Positions 30,878 through 38,916 of a stretch of 45,657 nt of DNA are shown in pieces. A program made the position numbers and the translations under genes. The stretch covers positions 1-45,657 of the forward strand of contig SUWU01000020.1 in the NCBI GenBank assembly GCA_015061295.1, given 5' to 3'. The stretch comes from Lentimicrobiaceae bacterium. GTDB lineage: Bacteria; Bacteroidota; Bacteroidia; Bacteroidales; F082. Under the pieces are notes generated by a model. That model saw only the letters and a list, made by a program, of their open reading frames with translations. It had not been told where the DNA came from and did not search any database. The first letter of the stretch is position 1, and every line of letters starts with the position of its first letter.

Positions 30878-33397
30878 ATGGAAAATAATATCCAACAGCC
30901 AACAGCTAACAGCCAAGAGCTAACAGCCAACATCCAACAGTCATTAGCAGAAATGCCTACTGGCACTAAATGTGTCATCGTGAAGATCAATGGTCACGGT
31001 GGACTGCGACACAGACTTATGGAACTTGGCTTTGTGAAGGGAGAGACTGTCACTGTCATCAAGAACGCTCCTCTTATGGATCCTGTGGAATATCAGATTA
31101 TGCAGGCTCATATCTCTCTTCGTCGCAGCGAGGCTAATAAGGTAGAAGTGGTGGCCTTAGACGATGTGAAGACTAACATAACAGATTTTAATGGAACCAT
31201 AACCGACGATGTCATAGCCAATGTCATCAAAGAGAAGTCTAATAATATCACTGTGGCTTTAGTCGGTAATCCTAATGCTGGCAAGACTTCTTTCTTCAAC
31301 CATGCCACAGGACTACGCGAGAAAGTGGGTAACTACGGCGGTGTTACCGTCGATTTGAAAGAAGGAACTTTCTATCATAAAGGATACACTATCAATCTCA
31401 TCGACTTACCTGGCACTTATTCTATAACAGAGTTTTCCCCCGAAGAACGTTATGTAAGAGATTATCTCACCAAGAATAATCCTGATGTGGTTCTTAATAT
31501 TATCGATGCTTCTAACTTAGAGCGTAACCTCTTCCTTACTACGCAGCTCGTCGATATGAACGTGCGTATCGTCATGGCTCTCAATATGTATGATGAGATG
31601 AAAGCCAAGGGCGACTCCTTAGATTATGAGGCTCTCGGTAAGATGATGGGATTTCCAATAGTGCCTACGACGGCTGTCAAAGGTATAGGTATCTCCAACG
31701 TGCTTGAGACTATAGTTGATGTATATGAGGAGAAGAAAAACCTTAATAAACATATACATATCAACTACGGTCGTGACATTGAAGAGGCGATAGTTCCTAT
31801 CAAGAAACAGATAGAACTCAACAAAGACATCATAAATGTTTATCCCGCCCGTTACATCGCTATCAACGTTCTTGAAAATACTAAATCTACTGTTGAAGAA
31901 ATATCTAATCTTCCTAACGGAAAAGAGATTATCGCCGAGGCTACAAGTAAACGTATTGAGTTAGAACGCGATTACGATGAAGATGTCTATACGCTTCTCA
32001 CCAATGCGCGTTATGCTTTTATCAGAGGCGCCTTGAAAGAGACATTTCGTAAAAATGAGAAGAAGATAAAAAATCACGCATATAAAGCTGATGATATTTT
32101 GACAAACAAATGGTTAGGTTTCCCTATCTTGATGTTTTTCATGTGGCTGATGTTTCAAGCTACTTTTACTCTTGGTGCTTATCCGCAGGCATGGATAGAG
32201 ACTGCTGTAGAATGGTTCGGTAATCATGTCTCATTATGGATGAATGAAGGTATCTTACGTGATTTGATAGTTGATGGAATCATTGCTGGTGTTGGAGGCG
32301 TCTTGGTTTTCCTACCTAACATTTTGATATTGTTTTTATTTATCTCAATATTGGAAGACACAGGCTATATGGCGCGTGCTGCTTTCATCATGGATAAACT
32401 GATGCATAAGATAGGACTTCATGGAAAGTCGTTTATCCCTTTCTTGATAGGATTCGGCTGCTCGGTGCCTGCTATCATGGCGACACGAACCTTAGAAAAT
32501 CGTAAAGACAGAATTGTGACAGTCTTGGTGACTCCTTTTATGTCGTGTTCGGCGCGACTTCCTGTATATCTACTTTTTGTGGCAGCATTCTTTCATAAGA
32601 ATCAAGGACTTATATTGTTGAGCGTATATCTCATAGGAGCTATAATAGCGATATTGACAGCCTTGCTTCTCAACAAGACGGCTTTCAAAGGATTGTCGGA
32701 GCAGTTTGTGATGGAGCTTCCTCCTTATCGTATCCCTACAGCTCGTAACACGATAATACACATGTGGGATAAGAGCGTACAATATCTTCAGAAGATGGCT
32801 ACTGTCATCTTAGTGGCTTCTATCATAATATGGGCTTTAGAATATTTTCCGAGAAACTCGAAGGAGAGTGAACTCATTGCACAAGAGATAGAACTCGTTG
32901 AGAATGATAACAATATCTCTGAGGAAGAAAAAACTGCTATGATAACATCGCTCGAGTTACGACAAGATGCTGTTCAAAGTGAGAACTCTTATATGGGTCG
33001 TCTCGGACATCTCATTGAGCCTGTCGTTCGTCCTTGTGGCTTCGACTGGAGGATGGGCGTCAGCCTCGCTACCGGCATCGCTGCTAAAGAAGTAGTCGTC
33101 TCCACGCTCGGCGTCTTGTTGCAAGCCTCCGATGAAGGCGACAACACAACATCGTTGGTGGAAAAGGTGAAAACTCAGAAATGGACATCAGGACCTAATG
33201 AGGGTGAACCGCTGTTTACGCCATTGGTGGCTTACGGATTTATGTTATTCGTATTAATATCAACACCTTGCTTCGCTACCATAGCAGCAGTACGACGTGA
33301 AGCCGGCTGGAAAGCAGTCCTGTTCACACTCTTCTACAACACTGGAATAGCCTGGATAGTATCTTTCTTGATATATCAGATAGGAAACTTGATTTAA
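30878..33397 (+). CDS. feoB: Ferrous iron transporter, FeoA-FeoB fusion
   Basis: Imports Fe2+ across the inner membrane. The 839-residue protein fuses an SH3-like FeoA domain (about 25-95, with RHRLMELGFVKGE) to FeoB. The G domain has G1 GNPNAGKT (130-137), G3 DLPGTYS and G4 NMYD. The membrane part has the two Gate regions (GFGCSVPAIMATR and the CFATIAAVRREAGW helix). FeoA-FeoB fusions are usual in Bacteroidota. The first 23 residues (QQPTANSQELTANIQQ) are encoded by a 7-bp repeat array placed directly after the start codon, which pushes the FeoA domain inward. A FeoB-associated Cys-rich peptide follows after 100 bp of repeats. Confidence 0.97.
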   Translation: MENNIQQPTANSQELTANIQQSLAEMPTGTKCVIVKINGHGGLRHRLMELGFVKGETVTVIKNAPLMDPVEYQIMQAHISLRRSEANKVEVVALDDVKTNITDFNGTITDDVIANVIKEKSNNITVALVGNPNAGKTSFFNHATGLREKVGNYGGVTVDLKEGTFYHKGYTINLIDLPGTYSITEFSPEERYVRDYLTKNNPDVVLNIIDASNLERNLFLTTQLVDMNVRIVMALNMYDEMKAKGDSLDYEALGKMMGFPIVPTTAVKGIGISNVLETIVDVYEEKKNLNKHIHINYGRDIEEAIVPIKKQIELNKDIINVYPARYIAINVLENTKSTVEEISNLPNGKEIIAEATSKRIELERDYDEDVYTLLTNARYAFIRGALKETFRKNEKKIKNHAYKADDILTNKWLGFPILMFFMWLMFQATFTLGAYPQAWIETAVEWFGNHVSLWMNEGILRDLIVDGIIAGVGGVLVFLPNILILFLFISILEDTGYMARAAFIMDKLMHKIGLHGKSFIPFLIGFGCSVPAIMATRTLENRKDRIVTVLVTPFMSCSARLPVYLLFVAAFFHKNQGLILLSVYLIGAIIAILTALLLNKTAFKGLSEQFVMELPPYRIPTARNTIIHMWDKSVQYLQKMATVILVASIIIWALEYFPRNSKESELIAQEIELVENDNNISEEEKTAMITSLELRQDAVQSENSYMGRLGHLIEPVVRPCGFDWRMGVSLATGIAAKEVVVSTLGVLLQASDEGDNTTSLVEKVKTQKWTSGPNEGEPLFTPLVAYGFMLFVLISTPCFATIAAVRREAGWKAVLFTLFYNTGIAWIVSFLIYQIGNLI
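30890..30945 (+). repeat. 7-bp array at the FeoAB N-terminus (AGCCAAC units)
   Basis: Eight 7-bp units related to AGCCAAC begin 12 bp after the start codon and encode QQPTANS-like words. It has the same unit, length and peptide as the RNase H array at 15647-15702. Confidence 0.9.
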
Positions 33398-33400
33398 TTA

Positions 33401-33449
33401 ACAATGTACAATGAACAATGAACAATTAACAATGAGTAATGTATAATGT
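33401..33449 (+). repeat. 7-bp array after FeoAB (ACAATGA units)
   Basis: Seven 7-bp units (ACAATGT, ACAATGA twice, ACAATTA, ACAATGA, GTAATGT, ATAATGT) begin 4 bp after the FeoAB stop codon. Confidence 0.85.
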
Positions 33450-33457
33450 ATCATATT

Positions 33458-33496
33458 GACTCATGACTTGGTGACTTGGTGACTCAGAGACTTAAA
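33458..33496 (+). repeat. 8-bp array before the Cys-rich peptide gene (GACTTGGT units)
   Basis: Five units of GACTTGGT type, the first 7 bp and the rest 8 bp, end one base before the start codon at 33498. Confidence 0.8.
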
Positions 33497-33497
33497 A

Positions 33498-33707
33498 ATG
33501 CAAACAATAATAGCATATACAATAATAGGTGTAGCGGTGGGATATACTATCTATTCCATCGTGAGGGCATTGTCACATGTTGACACTGACGCTGACACTA
33601 ACATTAAATGTGGTGCTTCATGTGGCAGTTGTCCAATGAAAAATATTAAGAAATGTTCGAAGAACTATTATAAATATAACTTACGAAGTCATACGAATGA
33701 GTCTTAA
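33498..33707 (+). CDS. FeoB-associated Cys-rich membrane protein
   Basis: A 69-residue protein of the type often found after feoB in Bacteroidota and other anaerobes. It has one N-terminal membrane helix (IIAYTIIGVAVGYTIYSIV), then a Cys-rich tail with CGASCGSCPM and KKCSK. It is thought to assist FeoB, like FeoC, possibly by holding Fe or an Fe-S cluster at the membrane, but this is not proven. The linker DTDADTN is encoded by a 6-bp repeat array. The start codon directly follows an 8-bp repeat array, so its ribosome binding region is repeat-derived. Confidence 0.88.
   Translation: MQTIIAYTIIGVAVGYTIYSIVRALSHVDTDADTNIKCGASCGSCPMKNIKKCSKNYYKYNLRSHTNES
33579..33602 (+). repeat. 6-bp array in the Cys-rich peptide gene (GCTGAC units)
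   Basis: Four 6-bp units (GTTGAC, ACTGAC, GCTGAC, ACTAAC) are read in frame as an Asp/Thr/Ala stretch between the membrane helix and the Cys-rich tail. Confidence 0.7.
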
Positions 33708-33755
33708 AGATGCTAAGATACTCAGTACACTCAGCATCTTAGAGACTCGGTGACT
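33707..33755 (+). repeat. 8-bp array with internal palindrome before the permease gene
   Basis: AAGATGCTAAG (33707-33717) and CTCAGCATCTT (33730-33740) form an 11-bp stem with one mismatch and a 12-nt loop. The array continues in 8-bp steps to 33755. The unit matches the ATGCTRAG arrays near 516, 975 and 25476. Confidence 0.75.
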
Positions 33756-33771
33756 TTAAAAAATATGAAAT

Positions 33772-35022
33772 ATGAATTATGAATTAACCAACGTTTTAAT
33801 AACATTTGCAAATATGTTGTTTCAGATGGCGCCGTATCTGCTTCTTGGTTTCATGATGGCGGGTGTGCTTCATGTCTTTGTGCCGTCTAATTTCTTTGAG
33901 AGATATTTGGCTAAGGAAAACTTCCGTTCTGTCTTATTAGCTGGATTGATAGGTATTCCGTTGCCATTATGTTCATGTGGCGTCATACCGACAGCTATAT
34001 CTCTGAGAAAAGATGGAGCGTCGCGCGGTGCTACTGTTGCTTTTATGATTTCCACTCCGCAGATAGGCGTCGATTCCATCATCGCCACTTATTCCATGAT
34101 GGGATTGCCTTTCGCGATAGTAAGACCTTTAGTAGCCTTGCTGACTTCAATAGCTGGAGGTGCCGTAACGACATGGTTTTCAAAAGATGAGATTGTCGTA
34201 AGACAGAATTGTAGCTGCGATGTTGAGAAGAAAAGTGGAAATAAATTCGTTGAATTTCTAAAATATAGTTTCATCGAATTGGTACAAAATATCGGTAAGT
34301 GGTTAGTCATCGGCTTGATAATAGGAACCTTGATAACGGTCTTGGTGCCAGACTCTTTCTTCACGAATTTAAATCTCCCTTCAATAGTGACGATGTTGAT
34401 AGTCCTGGCGGTTGCTGTCCCGATGTATGTCTGTTCCACTGGTAGCATCCCTATTGCAGCAGCCTTGATAATGAAGGGCTTGTCGCCAGGAGCCGCATTA
34501 GTTCTGTTGATAGCAGGACCTGGAGTAAGCATCGCATCATTGTTAGTGGTAGGAAAATCATTAGGAAAGAAACAACTTCTCTTTTATCTAGGCTCTATCA
34601 TCTTTGGCTCGATAATAGGTGGCTTGATTGTGGATTATTTCTTGCCAAGAGAATGGTTTACAATAACATCATTATGTGAAGCTGGAGGACACTGCGCCAT
34701 AGAAGGTAGCGCCTTGACAGCATCATGGTTCGAGATAATATCAGGAATTATTTTAGTTTTACTTTTAATAAATGCTTTTATGTTAAAATTTTTTAAGAAA
34801 GATAATACTGTCGTAGAAGGACAAGTCATCTATCGCATTGATGGAATGTCGTGCAATCATTGTAAAAACTCTGTGGAGAAAGCTCTCAAAGGATTAGATA
34901 ATGTTGAGAATGTAGAAGTTAATTTAGGAAAGAAAGAAGCTGTCGTGACAGGAAAACCTGACGACAATATCGTGAGACAAACTGTTGAGGAATTAGGATT
35001 TGAGTTTAAAGGAAGAAAGTGA
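33772..35022 (+). CDS. SO_0444-type Cu/Zn efflux permease with HMA domain
   Basis: A 416-residue inner-membrane permease (DUF318/ArsP-like fold) thought to export Cu or Zn. The first membrane half carries LPLCSCGVIPTAISLR (Cys67, Cys69) and FMISTPQIGVDSI. The second half repeats the pattern with VCSTGSIPIAAALIMKG and AGPGVSI. The C-terminus (about 350-416) is a heavy-metal-associated domain with GMSCNHC (Cys361, Cys364), which would pick up the cytosolic metal. It follows the FeoB-associated peptide by 64 bp, so import of Fe2+ and export of a competing metal are side by side. It ends one base before the convergent dehydrogenase gene, with no spacer. Confidence 0.92.
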   Translation: MNYELTNVLITFANMLFQMAPYLLLGFMMAGVLHVFVPSNFFERYLAKENFRSVLLAGLIGIPLPLCSCGVIPTAISLRKDGASRGATVAFMISTPQIGVDSIIATYSMMGLPFAIVRPLVALLTSIAGGAVTTWFSKDEIVVRQNCSCDVEKKSGNKFVEFLKYSFIELVQNIGKWLVIGLIIGTLITVLVPDSFFTNLNLPSIVTMLIVLAVAVPMYVCSTGSIPIAAALIMKGLSPGAALVLLIAGPGVSIASLLVVGKSLGKKQLLFYLGSIIFGSIIGGLIVDYFLPREWFTITSLCEAGGHCAIEGSALTASWFEIISGIILVLLLINAFMLKFFKKDNTVVEGQVIYRIDGMSCNHCKNSVEKALKGLDNVENVEVNLGKKEAVVTGKPDDNIVRQTVEELGFEFKGRK

Positions 35023-36294
35023 TTACAATCTTCCATCGATAATGTCTCTATCTAAAAATCCTTTAACATCATAGATAACGCTGTTCTCTTTCACTAAAGA
35101 TTTGATATTTATATCTAAGAATTTTTCGTGGGCGACAGCGAGAATCACAGCATCAAAACATTCTTTTTCATGAAGATGATTTGTGATGTTGATGCTATAT
35201 TCTTTTCTAACCAAGTCGACATCAGCCCAAGGATCGTAGATAGTGATATTATCGGTAAACTCATTCAAAGTATGATAAATATCAACGACTTTGGTATTAC
35301 GGATATCAGGACAATTCTCTTTGAAAGTGATTCCGAGGATAAGAATTTTAGCATCTTTTACCAAGACGCCTTTCTTATTCATAAGTTTAATTGTCTGATT
35401 TGCAACATATTCACCCATGCCGTCATTGAGATGACGAGCTGTCGACATGATTCGAGGCAGCACTCCATAAACCTGAGCTTTCTGAATAAGATAATAAGGA
35501 TCGACACCGATACAATGACCTCCAACTAATCCAGGATTAAGTTTAATAAAGTTCCACTTCGAGGAGGCAGCCTCTATAACATCCTGAGTGTCAATATTCA
35601 TAGCATTAAAAATCTTAGCGAGCTCGTTCATGAAAGCGATATTGACATCACGTTGCGAGTTCTCGATAATCTTAGATGCCTCAGCGACTTTTATTGAAGG
35701 CGCTTTGTGTGTGCCGTTGATTAAAACAGAATTATAAACATCATCAACTATATCTGCAATCTCTGGCGTAGAACCTGAAGTCACCTTCTTGATTTTCTCT
35801 ACAGTATGTAATTTATCACCTGGATTTATTCTTTCTGGAGAATAACCTGCAAAGAAATCTACATTGAATTTCAAGCCGGAAATTTTTTCTACCACAGGAA
35901 TACATTCCTCTTCCGTGACGCCAGGATAAACCGTCGATTCATAAACTACAATATCGTTTTTGGAAATAACCTTACCAATGGTCTCGCTCGCCTTTATCAA
36001 TGGTGTTAAATCAGGACGATTATTCTCATCAACAGGCGTTGGAACAGCCACGACATAAAAGTTAAAATCTTTTAACTCATCAATATTTGTTGTACATCTA
36101 AAACCATGATTATTAATAGCATCTTGTAACAACTCGTCATCGACTTCCATCGTAGAATCATGACCATTATTTAATTCTTCGACACGAGATTTGTTGAGGT
36201 CAAAACCTATAGTCTCGAACTTTGTAGAGAAAAGTCTCGCCAACGGAAGTCCCACATAACCAAGACCAACGACTGCTATTTTTATGTTTTTCAT
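35023..36294 (-). CDS. Nucleotide-sugar dehydrogenase (TviB/WbpA-type)
   Basis: Oxidises a UDP-HexNAc (UDP-GlcNAc or UDP-GalNAc) at C6 to a uronic acid for surface polysaccharide. The start at 36294 begins with the NAD-binding MKNIKIAVVGLGYVGLPLAR (GLGYVG, 10-15), giving 423 residues. The catalytic Cys261 is in VGGHCIGVDPYY, and the FAGYSPERINPGD and GITFKENCPDIRNTK motifs are present. They resemble the Vi-antigen enzyme TviB more than UDP-glucose dehydrogenase, but the exact substrate is open. It stands at the edge of a glycan gene set and is divergent from the methyltransferase gene. Confidence 0.92.
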   Translation of the reverse strand: MKNIKIAVVGLGYVGLPLARLFSTKFETIGFDLNKSRVEELNNGHDSTMEVDDELLQDAINNHGFRCTTNIDELKDFNFYVVAVPTPVDENNRPDLTPLIKASETIGKVISKNDIVVYESTVYPGVTEEECIPVVEKISGLKFNVDFFAGYSPERINPGDKLHTVEKIKKVTSGSTPEIADIVDDVYNSVLINGTHKAPSIKVAEASKIIENSQRDVNIAFMNELAKIFNAMNIDTQDVIEAASSKWNFIKLNPGLVGGHCIGVDPYYLIQKAQVYGVLPRIMSTARHLNDGMGEYVANQTIKLMNKKGVLVKDAKILILGITFKENCPDIRNTKVVDIYHTLNEFTDNITIYDPWADVDLVRKEYSINITNHLHEKECFDAVILAVAHEKFLDINIKSLVKENSVIYDVKGFLDRDIIDGRL

Positions 36295-36314
36295 TAGATG
36301 ATAATTAAGATATG

Positions 36315-36322
36315 CAAAGATA
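36315..36322 (-). promoter_or_regulatory. -7 box of the nucleotide-sugar dehydrogenase gene
   Basis: TATCTTTG on the minus strand, 20 bp before the start codon at 36294. The in-frame ATG at 36348 lies upstream of this box. Confidence 0.6.
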
Positions 36323-36333
36323 ATATTTTTTAT

Positions 36334-36341
36334 TATTTTTG
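36334..36341 (+). promoter_or_regulatory. -7 box of the methyltransferase-LicD operon
   Basis: TATTTTTG ends 17 bp before the ATG at 36359. It lies only 11 bp from the oppositely directed box at 36315, so the two promoters nearly overlap. Confidence 0.6.
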
Positions 36342-36358
36342 CATTCAAACTTTCACAG

Positions 36359-36985
36359 ATGGATAATAATTATTGGGAAAATTTCTATTCAAAACAAAAT
36401 GCTGAGCTAAAGCCTTCGCTGTTTGCAGTGTATGTTAATGATATTCTCAAAGGTAATAAATATAATATCATAGAGTTAGGTTGTGGCAATGGAAGAGATT
36501 CTATTTTTTTTGCTAATAATCAGCATGATGTTTTGGCGATAGATCAATGTAAAAGTGAGATTTCCTTCCTTCAAAATCAATATAAACAAATAGATAATCT
36601 TACATTCAGATGTGCTGACTTCACTTCCCTAAGTCATGATAATAAATATGATATGATTTATTCTCGTTTCACTCTTCATTCTGTCAATAAAGAGGAAGAG
36701 CAGCGCGTTTTGAGGTGGGCATATGAGAACTTAAATGAAGCTGGCATGTTTTGTATCGAAGTGCGTGGAAAAAAGAATGAAATTTATAAATTGGGGGAAG
36801 CCGTTGAGAATGAGATTGATGCCTTCATTTATAACGATCATTATCGTCGTTTCTTGGATTTTGATGTTCTTTGTAACGACTTGAAGGAATTAGGCTTTGA
36901 TTTGATATTCTCTGCTGAAGATAAAGACTTTGCTCCTTTTAACGGTGAGAATGAGACATATATCAGAGTGATTGCTAAGAAATAA
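36359..36985 (+). CDS. Class I SAM-dependent methyltransferase
   Basis: A 208-residue methyltransferase of the Rossmann type, with the SAM-binding motif I IIELGCGNGRDS (37-48), the Asp of VLAIDQCKSE and the motif-IV-like YDMIYSRFTLH. It lacks a membrane segment. It is followed after 3 bp by a LicD gene and sits next to the nucleotide-sugar dehydrogenase, so it probably modifies a surface glycan or its precursor. Similar small methyltransferases (TehB/UbiE-like) act on many substrates and the target cannot be read here. Confidence 0.88.
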   Translation: MDNNYWENFYSKQNAELKPSLFAVYVNDILKGNKYNIIELGCGNGRDSIFFANNQHDVLAIDQCKSEISFLQNQYKQIDNLTFRCADFTSLSHDNKYDMIYSRFTLHSVNKEEEQRVLRWAYENLNEAGMFCIEVRGKKNEIYKLGEAVENEIDAFIYNDHYRRFLDFDVLCNDLKELGFDLIFSAEDKDFAPFNGENETYIRVIAKK

Positions 36986-36988
36986 GAG

Positions 36989-37783
36989 ATGGAAGATTAT
37001 TCAAGATATAATGGGGAAGGTACTGTATTACGTAAGGCTCAAATACGTGAAGTAGAGATACTTATAGAAGTTGATAAGATATGCCGTAAGCATAATATAA
37101 AATATTGGATCGACTTTGGCACCTTGCTCGGAGCAGTACGTCATAAAGGCTTCATTCCTTGGGACGATGATCTTGACATCTGTATGCTTAGCGAAGATTA
37201 TAACAGATTCTTAGAAGTGGCACCTAATGAGCTGCCCACATGGCTCTTCATACAAAATAAAAATACCGACCCTTCATATAAGCGTACTATCTGTAAAATC
37301 AGAGACTTAAACTCGTTCTTCGTGGAACAATACGACGACTTCTCTGCTCCTTATAAGAAAGGTATCTTCATCGACATCTTTGAGATGATAGATTATCCTA
37401 AGGTGTCTAAAAAATCATTAAGATTCCTGTCGAAATGGTCGAAAAAGACAGATCAATTTTTTAATGTAAAACAATATATCAACTTCAAAAATATCCTTGC
37501 CGGAATGACATTCCCATTTATCAAGATTTTCTTAAAAATATTCTGGAAATGTCTATATATAAGAAAATCAAATAATATTGGATGTCATCTGATTCATAAT
37601 CCTTACAACTCTTGTATCGACAAGGATTATATCTTCCCACTCTCGGAGATAGAATTTGAAGGAAAGATGTTTTTAGCTCCAAACAATCCTGATGCTTGTC
37701 TTAAAGCTCTTTACAAGGATTATATGAAGATTCCAAAAGAAGAAGATCGCTGGATTCACTCCAAGTTTATATCAGTAGATTGA
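36989..37783 (+). CDS. LicD family phosphotransferase
   Basis: LicD proteins attach phosphocholine or a similar phospho-group to cell-surface glycans. The 264-residue protein has the hallmark nucleotidyltransferase-like motif: DFGTLLGAVRHKGFIPWDDD (42-61), then LDICM. The following KTICKIRD-type strand (KRTICKIRDLNSFF) and the HSKFISVD C-terminus also agree with the family. It follows the methyltransferase by 3 bp in one operon and ends 2 bp before the convergent glycosyltransferase. Whether the donor is choline, ethanolamine or another group is unknown; no choline kinase or cytidylyltransferase gene is in the window. Confidence 0.93.
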   Translation: MEDYSRYNGEGTVLRKAQIREVEILIEVDKICRKHNIKYWIDFGTLLGAVRHKGFIPWDDDLDICMLSEDYNRFLEVAPNELPTWLFIQNKNTDPSYKRTICKIRDLNSFFVEQYDDFSAPYKKGIFIDIFEMIDYPKVSKKSLRFLSKWSKKTDQFFNVKQYINFKNILAGMTFPFIKIFLKIFWKCLYIRKSNNIGCHLIHNPYNSCIDKDYIFPLSEIEFEGKMFLAPNNPDACLKALYKDYMKIPKEEDRWIHSKFISVD

Positions 37784-37785
37784 TA

Positions 37786-38916
37786 TTATTTCTCAACCAC
37801 TTTATAGTATTGTTCAACAATTTGTTCTGCAATATTTTCTGATGAGAATTTGTTGTAACATTCTTCGCTTATTTTCTTACTGTCAAAGTTATCGATATTT
37901 AATCGCATGTCTATCAATGCTTTTGACAAAGCCTCGATGTCGTCTGTTGGAATTAAAATACCATTTGTATCATTGACAAAATCTTCAGGACCACCGCAAC
38001 GAGTTGCAATGACAGGCAAACCGCAAACCATAGCTTCTATATAAACCACACCGAAAGTCTCAATCTTAGATGCCAAAACAAAAGCATCGCCTTTTCTCAT
38101 TAACTCAAAAAGTTCAGTTCTTGTCTTTTGCCCTAAAAGTCGCACTCTGTCGGAGATATTACATTCATTTATAATGTTTTGAAGATGTATTCTTTCCTCA
38201 CCTTCGCCGATAATATTAAGACAGACTTTGCTATCATCGGCAAATGCTTTTTTGAATGCCTTTATCAAAATGTCAAAACCTTTACGAGAGATAAGATTAC
38301 CTACAGAGATGAAAGTAAAACTCTCATTATCATTCTTTTTACTATAGTTAGAATGTTCTAAGTCTATCATATTATGGATGATATGACTTTCAAAACCGAA
38401 GTTGTCCTTGATGTTGCTTGATAGAGTTTTTGAAACAGATATGATGGCGTCGGCTTGAGAGTAAGCCTTCATTGTCAGTGACTTGTCTATATTGCTTATA
38501 TGAGCAGCCGCTTTGTTCAGTTTGCTGCTATGTTCTGTGACAATGAAAGGCACATTGTCTTTCTTCTTGATGAAAGAGGCTATTGCAGCTATCGAATAAA
38601 AGTGTGCATGGACGACATCAGGTCTACCGACAATCTTTATTGTTTTCTTATAAAGCAGATATAGAAGTCGTTGCAGCAATGGCAGTGCTCTTCGATACAT
38701 CCCCAATGGTAAAGAAAGTTCAAATATTTTAACGTTATCTTTCTCGTATGATAAGAATCCGTATTTTCTTTTATAAGCAAGTGAGCGAAAGTCAATTACA
38801 AGCATAGATGTATCAATGCCGTTTTTTGCTAAAGCCTTAGCTTGGTCATATTCAAAGATGCCATAAAGCGGATAATCTTTTGAAGGAATACCTCTTGAAA
38901 TAATAAAAGTCTTCAT
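37786..38916 (-). CDS. Glycosyltransferase, GT4 family
   Basis: A retaining, GT-B-fold sugar transferase of 376 residues. The C-terminal donor-binding half has the typical FISVGNLISRKGFDILIKAF, IIGEGEE, RVRLLGQ and the E-x7-E motif ETFGVVYIE followed by AMVCGLPVIATRCGGPEDFV. The N-terminal half begins TFIISRGIPSKDYPLYGIFE, consistent with acceptor binding. Its start shares a base with the stop of the next glycosyltransferase (TAATG), so the two are translationally coupled. Likely builds the surface polysaccharide of this cluster; the sugar is unknown. Confidence 0.92.
   Translation of the reverse strand: MKTFIISRGIPSKDYPLYGIFEYDQAKALAKNGIDTSMLVIDFRSLAYKRKYGFLSYEKDNVKIFELSLPLGMYRRALPLLQRLLYLLYKKTIKIVGRPDVVHAHFYSIAAIASFIKKKDNVPFIVTEHSSKLNKAAAHISNIDKSLTMKAYSQADAIISVSKTLSSNIKDNFGFESHIIHNMIDLEHSNYSKKNDNESFTFISVGNLISRKGFDILIKAFKKAFADDSKVCLNIIGEGEERIHLQNIINECNISDRVRLLGQKTRTELFELMRKGDAFVLASKIETFGVVYIEAMVCGLPVIATRCGGPEDFVNDTNGILIPTDDIEALSKALIDMRLNIDNFDSKKISEECYNKFSSENIAEQIVEQYYKVVEK

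Noticed and set aside
30703-30990. A 95-codon antisense frame across the FeoAB start
   Set aside because: It is made of the reverse reading of the same 7-bp array and the promoter region, with no coding signature.
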